From positions 4,082 to 68,081 of the forward strand of contig NZ_JACIFV010000009.1 of NCBI RefSeq assembly GCF_014197535.1: a stretch of 64,000 nt of DNA, given 5' to 3'. Positions 32,219 through 38,272 of the stretch are shown here, in pieces. Source of the stretch: Rhizobium aethiopicum (lineage in GTDB: Bacteria > Pseudomonadota > Alphaproteobacteria > Rhizobiales > Rhizobiaceae). The notes beneath the pieces were generated by a model. It had not been told where the DNA came from. It saw nothing but the letters and a program-made list of their open reading frames with translations, and made no database searches. Made by a program: the position numbers and the translations under genes. Each line of letters opens with the position of its first letter. The stretch's first letter is position 1.

Positions 32219-32790
32219 ACGAATGGACGCGACTGGTCAGGACGGTAGCGCCAGCCTCTCCGGTTGTGTCCGTCGACGAGGCCAAACGTCATCTGCGTGT
32301 TTTCCACGATGACGATAACGCCGATATCACGGCAATGGTGGCTGCTGCGACGGCCGCCATTGAAGGGCCTAACGGCATAGGCATAGCGCTTTCTCCGCAG
32401 ACGTGGCGCATGTCTCTTGACCACTTTCCGTGCGAGATAGTTGTGCCGCTTGGCCCGGTCACATCGGTCACATCGGTGGCCTACACGGATGCCAGCGGAT
32501 CGCCAGCGACTGTCTCTGGCTTGAGATTTGATCTCGACACAAGCCCATTGCGTATTTGGCCAGCACGAGACACGGCATGGCCGGAAATCTACTGCGAGCC
32601 TGGCGCCGTCAAGGTCACTTTCGCTTGCGGATATGCGACGTTGCCGCCCGATCTTCGCGCTGCGATCCTTCTCCTTGTCGGTCACTTCTACGAACACCGC
32701 GAGGCCGTCACCACAGACCTAAAGGCAGTCGATCTGCCGATGGGCGTATCATCAATTCTTGAAAGATATCGGGTCGGCCGCTTCGCCTGA
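32215..32790 (+). CDS. Head-tail connector (HK97 gp6-like)
   Basis: The 191-residue protein has SVDEAKRHLRVFHDDDNADITAMVAAATAAIE near the N-terminus and PPDLRAAILLLVGHFYEHREAV near the C-terminus, both hallmarks of gp6/phiE125-type connectors that form the ring below the portal. ATGA overlap with the gene before it. Confidence 0.88.
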   Translation: MNEWTRLVRTVAPASPVVSVDEAKRHLRVFHDDDNADITAMVAAATAAIEGPNGIGIALSPQTWRMSLDHFPCEIVVPLGPVTSVTSVAYTDASGSPATVSGLRFDLDTSPLRIWPARDTAWPEIYCEPGAVKVTFACGYATLPPDLRAAILLLVGHFYEHREAVTTDLKAVDLPMGVSSILERYRVGRFA

Positions 32791-32805
32791 CCGAAAGGAA
32801 CCACC

Positions 32806-33240
32806 ATGCCAAATCGTGAAATTCACAACACCCTGCACGTCGTGCCGCTGATCGTTCCGATTGCCGCACGCACCGACAACACTGCCATCGTTTCCGCCAT
32901 CATCGACACGGCCGGCTACAATGCCGCCGAGTTCGTTATCGTGACCGGCACCAACACCGACACGAACGCCACGTTCGCAGTCACGGTCGACGCCGGCGAT
33001 GTCGCCAACCTGTCCGATGCTGCGGCGGTTCCCGCAAGCCAGCTCGTCGGCACGCTGACGCAGGCTTCGTTCGACTTCGGTGATGACAACGAGTGCCGCA
33101 AGATCGGCTATATCGGCACCAAGCGCTATGTGCGCGTGACCGTTACGCCGTCCGGCAATGACTCCGGCAACATCTTCATCTCTGGCGTTGCTGTTCTTGG
33201 CTACCCGGCCACCGGCCCGACTGCCAACCCGCCGCAATAA
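32806..33240 (+). CDS. Putative structural protein, 144 aa
   Basis: MPNREIHNTLHVVPLIVPIA... is a beta-rich protein (IVTGTNTDTNATFAVTVDAGDVANLSDA ... YVRVTVTPSGNDSGNIFISGVAVLGYP) of the kind found beside HK97-type connector genes in rhizobial phages. Its location suggests a head or decoration protein. No precise family was recognised. Confidence 0.65.
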   Translation: MPNREIHNTLHVVPLIVPIAARTDNTAIVSAIIDTAGYNAAEFVIVTGTNTDTNATFAVTVDAGDVANLSDAAAVPASQLVGTLTQASFDFGDDNECRKIGYIGTKRYVRVTVTPSGNDSGNIFISGVAVLGYPATGPTANPPQ

Positions 33241-33249
33241 CGGCTGGAT

Positions 33250-33273
33250 AATATAGGCGCAAAACCCTATATT
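33250..33273. repeat. Inverted repeat before the GIY-YIG gene
   Basis: AATATAGG / CCTATATT, 8 bp perfect, 8-nt spacer, in the AT-rich 120-bp gap before the homing endonuclease. It may be part of its promoter or the boundary of its insertion. Confidence 0.45.
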
Positions 33274-33360
33274 GTGTTGTTCGGCTAGGGTAGCTCCCGA
33301 AAAGCGTCTGTCCAGGCGCCTGCCGAATACAACAACTGGACGCAGGATTGGACACCTTGC

Positions 33361-34233
33361 ATGGAAATTTACGACAGGCGCAATGCGCCTCGGCGCGCCG
33401 ATACATGGTTTGTTTATGGCCTAGTCGATAGCCGCGCACTAGAAGAAATTCGCTACATTGGCATCACCAATAATCCATATTCAAGGCTTTCCCTCCATCT
33501 GAGCCAGGCTCCAAAGGAGGGGTGGAAGAAGTCGCGCTGGATTGGATCTGTCGTCGACGCAGGCGCGGAAGTGATGATGTGTGTTTTGGCATCAGGGATG
33601 ACGCAGGAAGATTCCATGATGATGGAAGTCGCGCTCATCGCTGAATATCGCGCTAAAGGTGCACCATTGATGAACCTCACTGATGGCGGCGAGGGTGTCA
33701 AGGGGCAAGTTCAGAGCGCCGAGACGCGGGCCAAGAGAAGTGCCGCACTTAAGGGGAAGTCTAAATCACCTGAGGCCGTGTCCCGCCAAGCAGAGGCGGT
33801 GCGAGGTCGCAAGGCGACTGATGAGCAACGAGCAAATCTGCGCAGAGCTCACCTAAAAAGATATGCGGAGAATCCGGGAATTCGAGATCGCATCAGTATC
33901 TCACTGAAAAGCAGGTACGAGGATTCGTCGGAGCGCGCAAAAATATCAGACGCAAACATACGGCGCTACTCTGATCCCGATGAGCGAAAAAGGACCGGTG
34001 AAATAACGGCAAAGATTAAGATAGCCGGCCCACCGCCAAAAAACAACTCATCAGGATTCAAGGGCGTTTCGTTAAACAAAACAAATGGAAAGTGGATGTC
34101 TTACATCAATGTAAATGGTGTTCGTCTTCATCTCGGACATCACCAAACTGCACTTCAGGCCGCCGAGGCTTACGACAAGGCAGCAATTGAGCATTATGGA
34201 GACGCCTGCTTCTTGAACCTTAAGCGCATGTGA
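33361..34233 (+). CDS. GIY-YIG homing endonuclease with NUMOD3 and AP2 domains
   Basis: The 290-residue protein has an N-terminal GIY-YIG domain (FVYGLVDSR ... EIRYIGITNNPYSRLSLHL), a stretch with NUMOD3-like repeats (SAETRAKRSAALKGKSKSPEAVSRQ; KATDEQRANLRRAHLKRY) and a C-terminal AP2 domain (SSGFKGVSLNKTNGKW ... LGHHQTALQAAEAYD). It splits two head genes and is AT-richer than they are. It is a mobile element in the late operon. Confidence 0.88.
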   Translation: MEIYDRRNAPRRADTWFVYGLVDSRALEEIRYIGITNNPYSRLSLHLSQAPKEGWKKSRWIGSVVDAGAEVMMCVLASGMTQEDSMMMEVALIAEYRAKGAPLMNLTDGGEGVKGQVQSAETRAKRSAALKGKSKSPEAVSRQAEAVRGRKATDEQRANLRRAHLKRYAENPGIRDRISISLKSRYEDSSERAKISDANIRRYSDPDERKRTGEITAKIKIAGPPPKNNSSGFKGVSLNKTNGKWMSYINVNGVRLHLGHHQTALQAAEAYDKAAIEHYGDACFLNLKRM

Positions 34234-34245
34234 CGGAGACTTCTT

Positions 34246-34671
34246 ATGGCAGACATCGTAATTACGGCATCGAGCGTCGTGGCGAGCGCAGGCGTGCCGA
34301 CAAAGACCGGCATCGCTGGCGCTGCCATTGCGGCAGGCGACATTGTCTATCTCGATACGGCCACGACCGGCAAATGGCAACTGGCCGATAGCGATGCGGC
34401 AACCGCCGAAGCTCGCGGCCAGACCGGCAATATCGGCGTGGCGCTCAACAGCGCGGCCGCAAATCAGCCGATCGTTGTGCAGACAGAGGGTCCGGTGACG
34501 CTCGGCGCCGTTCTGACGGCTGGCGTTGCTTATTACCTCTCCGACACACCAGGCAAGCTTTGCCCGGTAGCAGACATCACGGGTGGCGACTATTACACGC
34601 TCGTCGGCCTCGCGGCATCGACGACCGTGCTCAATGTCGACTTCCAGTACAGCGGCGTTGCGAGCCCGTAA
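34246..34671 (+). CDS. Putative capsid decoration/structural protein, 141 aa
   Basis: MADIVITASSVVASAGVPTK... has a repetitive beta-rich, small-residue pattern (GDIVYLDTATTGKWQLADSD ... NIGVALNSAAANQPIVVQTEGPVTLGAVLTAGVAYYL), like small capsid-decorating proteins. It lies between the connector genes and the head-closure gene. The call rests on composition and position. Confidence 0.6.
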   Translation: MADIVITASSVVASAGVPTKTGIAGAAIAAGDIVYLDTATTGKWQLADSDAATAEARGQTGNIGVALNSAAANQPIVVQTEGPVTLGAVLTAGVAYYLSDTPGKLCPVADITGGDYYTLVGLAASTTVLNVDFQYSGVASP

Positions 34672-35006
34672 TGACGGCAGGCGCGCTGAAAGAGCGCGTC
34701 TCCTTCGCTGTTCGCAATGAGCAAGATGACGGCTATGGCAACACCGTAGCCGGCTGGATCGAGCAGTTCCAAGATGCTGCCGAATTCATCCATATGCGTG
34801 GCGGCGAGGCGGTCATTTCCGCAAGGCTTGAGAACCGCCATCCGCAAGTCATCCGCGTAAGGGCGAGCGCTGCAACGAGGCGCGTGACGGCCGATTGGCG
34901 CATCACGGACACGCGAACAGGCACGGAATACGCGATCCGCGACGTGACGCGCTCCACCGAAAACAAATCGATCGACTTCCTCTGCGAGCGCGGCGTTGTC
35001 GCGTAG
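34671..35006 (+). CDS. Head closure protein
   Basis: The ATG at 34671 overlaps the previous stop (TAATG). The 111-residue product (MTAGALKERVSFAVRNEQDDGYGNTVAGWIEQF ...) has the LKERVxFxxRxxxxDGYGNxxxxW pattern of SPP1 gp16/HK97-type head-closure proteins that plug the connector. Confidence 0.85.
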   Translation: MTAGALKERVSFAVRNEQDDGYGNTVAGWIEQFQDAAEFIHMRGGEAVISARLENRHPQVIRVRASAATRRVTADWRITDTRTGTEYAIRDVTRSTENKSIDFLCERGVVA

Positions 35007-35024
35007 TAGAGGCCGGAGCAGCAC

Positions 35025-35516
35025 ATGGTGCAGGGAATAAGCGACCTGAATAAAAGGTTTGCCATGATCCCTAAGCGCATCGAGCTGGCCGCTCGTGGCG
35101 CAATGGAGCAAGGCGCCGATGAATTGGTCGCCATGATGAAGCGACTGGTCCCAAAGGACACCGGCGACCTGCGCGATAGCATCGGCTGGACCTGGGGCAA
35201 TGCTCCGGCGGGATCAAAGGTCATCGCGCAGAGCGACCCTAACGAGCGCGGCCTGCGCATCACCGTCTACGCTGGGAGCGAGAAGGCTTTCTATGCTGCC
35301 TGGGTGGAGTTCGGTACGGCGCCGCACAACGTGGCGCAGGGCGGCGGAAACAAGAGTTTCAGCGGTGACGCAACCGGGCACCCTGGAGCGCATGCACAGC
35401 CATTCTTCTTTCCATCATACCGATCGCTGCGAAAGCGCATTCAGGGCCGCATCAAGCGCCAGACTCGAGCCGCGATGAGATTGCAAGGGCCGCCTATCGC
35501 GGCGGAGGCTGACTGA
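35025..35516 (+). CDS. HK97 gp10-like tail component
   Basis: The 163-residue product has the gp10 signature VPKDTGDLRDSIGWTWG and AFYAAWVEFGTAPH ... HAQPFFFPSYRS. This family completes the head-tail interface or tail terminator region. RBS around AGGCCGGAGCAGCAC. Confidence 0.88.
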   Translation: MVQGISDLNKRFAMIPKRIELAARGAMEQGADELVAMMKRLVPKDTGDLRDSIGWTWGNAPAGSKVIAQSDPNERGLRITVYAGSEKAFYAAWVEFGTAPHNVAQGGGNKSFSGDATGHPGAHAQPFFFPSYRSLRKRIQGRIKRQTRAAMRLQGPPIAAEAD

Positions 35517-35932
35517 TGGCTGAAGCGCCGCAGGCTGAACTGCAGAAGCTCGTCTATGACACGCTTCGACTGAATACCGACATCACGGCTCTGGCCGGTG
35601 GCGTTTATGACAAGGTGCCGGCCGATCCTTTCAAGACGAAGACGGCATACATCAGCTTCGGGCCTTCTGACACGGTCGAGGATGGCGCCGATTGCGTCAC
35701 CAGCGGCGTGCACACATTCCAGATCGATATCTGGAGCAAGGCTGTCGGGCAGGTGGAGGCCAAGAGGCTTGTTCATCTCGTTACGAAGGCTCTGCATTTG
35801 CAGGAGCTAGACCTTACTGACAATGCACTGGCCGAGATCATGGTCGAATTCAGCCGGGTCTTCACCGATGCAGACGGCCTGACGACACACGGCATTGTCA
35901 GCGTCACGGCTAGCATCCAGGAGCCGGATTGA
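35516..35932 (+). CDS. DUF3168-like tail terminator/completion protein
   Basis: The 138-residue protein contains ALAGGVYDKVPADPFKTKTAYISFGPSD and HTFQIDIWSKAVGQVEAKRLVHLV, matching DUF3168 proteins (phi gpU-like tail terminators). It overlaps its neighbour at ATGG and sits directly after gp10. Confidence 0.85.
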   Translation: MAEAPQAELQKLVYDTLRLNTDITALAGGVYDKVPADPFKTKTAYISFGPSDTVEDGADCVTSGVHTFQIDIWSKAVGQVEAKRLVHLVTKALHLQELDLTDNALAEIMVEFSRVFTDADGLTTHGIVSVTASIQEPD

Positions 35933-36126
35933 TGGCCTGGGCCGTATTCCATGAAGAGGTTCACTGGAGCCGTCCTGGCAGCCGTTTAGGCTTCCACGCA
36001 AGGGCAAAGCCAGAACCTCAAAGCTTCCCGCATGATTTCGTCGACTACGCCGTTTCTATCGGACGAGCGACGAAGACAAAGCCGCCACGGCGGCAAATTC
36101 TTGACAAATTTGTTGAAAAATCCTAG
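35932..36126 (+). CDS. Small phage protein, 64 aa
   Basis: MAWAVFHEEVHWSRPGSRLG... belongs to a short basic family I recall from siphophages (FxxxxxWSRPxSRxxFxxRAxPEPQSFPxxFV). It probably has a tail-associated role. Its last residues overlap operator copy 7, which may therefore be a later addition with the HNH cassette. Confidence 0.7.
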   Translation: MAWAVFHEEVHWSRPGSRLGFHARAKPEPQSFPHDFVDYAVSIGRATKTKPPRRQILDKFVEKS

Positions 36127-36129
36127 ATA
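36101..36129 (+). promoter_or_regulatory. Operator copy 7 in a near-consensus promoter
   Basis: TTGACA (36101-36106), 17-bp spacer, TAGATA (36124-36129), with the TTGACAAATTTGT palindrome on the -35. It is the best promoter among the nine copies. It drives the HNH gene at 36154 from inside the tail operon. Confidence 0.75.
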
Positions 36130-36153
36130 GTCATTGGCTTTGGGGATTATCGC

Positions 36154-36972
36154 ATGGATGAAGTCAAGAAGCGCGCTCCGATGAGCGTTCTCAGTATCAA
36201 TTGCGCCGATTGTGATGCGGTGGTCGAGACGCGTAGTCGAAGGCGCCTATATTGCGATAGCTGCAAGAATGCACGCAAGATGGCCTCTGACGCAGCTTAT
36301 CGTGCTGATAACAAGAGCCCACCTCGCCGGTATCTTTGTGAGCGATGCGGTGTTGAGGGCGAGTGCAATGGCAGAGCCACTCACAAATTTTGCGAAGAGT
36401 GCAAGGTAATCGTTCGCCGTGAGCGCGGTCGCCATCAGGACGCCACCCGTAGACCGCGCACGATCATTGGATTCATTGTATCCTGTGAAGGGTGCGGAGA
36501 TGGTTTTGAGCGCAAGCACGCAAGCCAGGTGTTGTGCAAGCCCTGCGCCAAAAAGGCTGGAGCGGAGCGCTCAAAGACGTGGGTAGTCGATAACCGCGAC
36601 AAAGTGCGAGCCTCCGCAAAACGATATAACGACGCCAAAAGGTCAACCCCAAAAGGACACCTTGAGTGGACTATGCGGGCAGCGGTTCGTCGGGCGATAG
36701 GCGGAAGCCTAAAGGCCGGAAAGAGGACTTTCGACATCCTTGGCTATACCGTCGATGAGCTCAAGGATCACCTTGAGCGGCAATTCACTGAAGGTATGTC
36801 TTGGGACAATTACGGTGATTGGCATATCGATCACATTCGTCCTCTGGCATCATTTGAGTACAGCACACCAGAGTGCCTCCAGTTTAAGATGGCGTGGTGC
36901 TTGAGCAACCTGCAGCCACTGTGGGGCTCTGAAAACATGAGCAAGGGCGCCAAATTCCAACTGGTGGCTTGA
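36154..36972 (+). CDS. HNH endonuclease cassette (multi-zinc)
   Basis: The 272-residue protein has several Cys pairs in its first half (CADCDAVV, CDSCKNA, CERCGVEG, CEECK, CEGCGDGF, CKPCAKK) and a C-terminal HNH core (DWHIDHIRPLASFEYSTPECLQF ... NLQPLWGSENMSKG). It has its own promoter (36101) and its own terminator (37003), so it is an independent cassette inserted between tail genes. Confidence 0.85.
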   Translation: MDEVKKRAPMSVLSINCADCDAVVETRSRRRLYCDSCKNARKMASDAAYRADNKSPPRRYLCERCGVEGECNGRATHKFCEECKVIVRRERGRHQDATRRPRTIIGFIVSCEGCGDGFERKHASQVLCKPCAKKAGAERSKTWVVDNRDKVRASAKRYNDAKRSTPKGHLEWTMRAAVRRAIGGSLKAGKRTFDILGYTVDELKDHLERQFTEGMSWDNYGDWHIDHIRPLASFEYSTPECLQFKMAWCLSNLQPLWGSENMSKGAKFQLVA

Positions 36973-37002
36973 TGCTCTCGATCCAAACAAACGCACTAGC
37001 GA

Positions 37003-37029
37003 ACCGCCGCACCACCGGCGGTTTTTCTT
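37003..37029 (+). terminator. Terminator of the HNH cassette
   Basis: ACCGCCG / CGGCGGT, 7 bp, loop CACCAC, followed by TTTTCTTT. It ends the cassette transcript. Late readthrough or antitermination would be needed for tail genes beyond it. Confidence 0.75.
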
Positions 37030-37049
37030 TGCCATGAAAGGAAAACCAA

Positions 37050-37496
37050 ATGGCGTATGCGACAACTGCTAACTTCCATCAGATGGTCCTCGAAGTGGAG
37101 ACGACCAACGGCAGCGGCGTCTATTCGCGAATCTGCGGCCTCACTTCTAGAGGCATCAATCGCCAGCACAACATGGCGACTTCTGAAGTCCCATCGTGTG
37201 ACGACGAGTCCTTGCCCGCCCAGGTAGGGCGCGCGGTTCAGTCGTCCGAAGCGACGATCTCCGCCTCCGGCGTTTGGGCTGCACAGAGCCACGAGATCCT
37301 GCTTGACTGGTGGGAGTCGGGCCAGACCAAGAGTATCCGCATCCATCATGTGAACGCTGCCGTTGGCGACACCGAATACGAGACCGGCAATGCCTATCTC
37401 GTCTCGATCAACAACCAGGCGGAGCGCGGCACGAAGGTTACGGCTGAACTGTCGATCGAATTTGACGGCATCCCCACACGGACGATGAAGCCCTAA
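37050..37496 (+). CDS. Major tail tube protein
   Basis: The 148-residue protein (MAYATTANFHQMVLEVETTNGSGVYSRICGLTSRGINRQ...) has the tail-tube pattern seen in gene transfer agents and related siphophages: an N-terminal beta sandwich, AQSHEILLDWWESGQTKSIRIHH, and ISFDG-like ELSIEFDG near the end. The start follows GAAAGGAAAACC. Confidence 0.85.
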   Translation: MAYATTANFHQMVLEVETTNGSGVYSRICGLTSRGINRQHNMATSEVPSCDDESLPAQVGRAVQSSEATISASGVWAAQSHEILLDWWESGQTKSIRIHHVNAAVGDTEYETGNAYLVSINNQAERGTKVTAELSIEFDGIPTRTMKP

Positions 37497-37831
37497 TGCG
37501 CGGAGCAGAACAGATCGTATGGCCGGGCGGAGAGCATTCTTTCCGCCTCGGCATCGGCGAGCTGCGCGCCATCGAGCAGCGCAGCGACGCAGGATGCGCC
37601 GTTGTGCTGATGCGGTTGCTGTCTTCGCAGTTCAAGATCGATGATGTTATCCAGCCGATCCGCCTTGGCCTTATCGGCGGCGGCATGCAGGAGCGTGACG
37701 CCCAGAAGGTTCTGGACTCGGCGCTCGATATTGCCAGCCCGTATGCGCTCGCTGTTCCGGCCGCAGACATCCTGCGCCGGTTCATCATGTGGGAAACTGA
37801 CGACCAGCCAAGCGGTGAGCCGGGGGAGTAG
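37496..37831 (+). CDS. Tail assembly chaperone, GTA-type, zero-frame product
   Basis: The 111-residue protein (MRGAEQIVWPGGEHSFRLGIGELRAIEQRSDAGCAVVLMRL...) matches the GTA-family protein that follows the tail tube in rhizobial phages and acts as tail assembly chaperone. Its last codons (CCG GGG GAG TAG) include the run CGGGGGAG at 37821-37828, at which a -1 shift would extend it into the next frame. Confidence 0.82.
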   Translation: MRGAEQIVWPGGEHSFRLGIGELRAIEQRSDAGCAVVLMRLLSSQFKIDDVIQPIRLGLIGGGMQERDAQKVLDSALDIASPYALAVPAADILRRFIMWETDDQPSGEPGE

Positions 37832-38073
37832 GAAGCGGGGCAGGTGACGGCAAGACCGATCCTAACCCGCTGCCAAATGGCAAAACCAAGTGGTCGTCTT
37901 ACTATGCCGCTGGCGCCGTAATCGGCTTCACGCCGCGCGATGTCGACGACTGCACGCTCTGGGAGTTCGCCGCCTGCACCGAAGGCTATCGCAAGGCGCA
38001 CCAGACTGAAGAGGCGCTGCCGCCCGCGATGGGTGACGAGCAGTTGGCAAACCTTGGCATTGAAGGATTTTAG
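37819..38073 (+). CDS. Tail chaperone extension reached by probable -1 frameshift
   Basis: An open frame one base behind the chaperone starts after a TGA at 37816 and codes 84 residues, including TKWSSYYAAGAVIGFTPRDV and LWEFAACTEGYRKAHQ, a layout typical of the second part of tail assembly chaperones. It contains no ATG, GTG or TTG before residue 71, so it cannot start alone. The only place to enter it is the 13-base overlap containing GGGGGAG. This parallels the lambda G/GT frameshift. Confidence 0.75.
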   Translation, partial: AGGVGSGAGDGKTDPNPLPNGKTKWSSYYAAGAVIGFTPRDVDDCTLWEFAACTEGYRKAHQTEEALPPAMGDEQLANLGIEGF

Positions 38074-38246
38074 CGACCAAAGGCGTTGTCGAACCGCTGC
38101 CTTGTTTCTTGGTTCCGTTCGATGAGCGCCTTTGTTTGCGCGCCGCTGGAATATTTCGACCGGTATTCTCCGATCGCAAGATATCCAACGGCGGCCAACA
38201 TCACCAAGCATGTAGCGATCACAAGTGATCTTGCTGCGGCATCCAT
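38070..38246 (-). CDS. Small membrane protein encoded against the tail operon, 58 aa
   Basis: On the minus strand MDAAARSLVIATCLVMLAAVGYLAIGEYRS... starts at 38246 behind GAGGGGAAAT. One span (8-28) precedes a charged cytoplasmic or periplasmic tail. It fills the gap between chaperone and tape-measure genes. A weak leftward promoter (TTGCCG, 16 bp, TTATGA) overlaps the tape-measure start. It may be expressed in the lysogen. Confidence 0.5.
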   Translation of the reverse strand: MDAAARSLVIATCLVMLAAVGYLAIGEYRSKYSSGAQTKALIERNQETRQRFDNAFGR

Positions 38247-38272
38247 ATTTCCCCTCATAAATTGGAGCCAAG

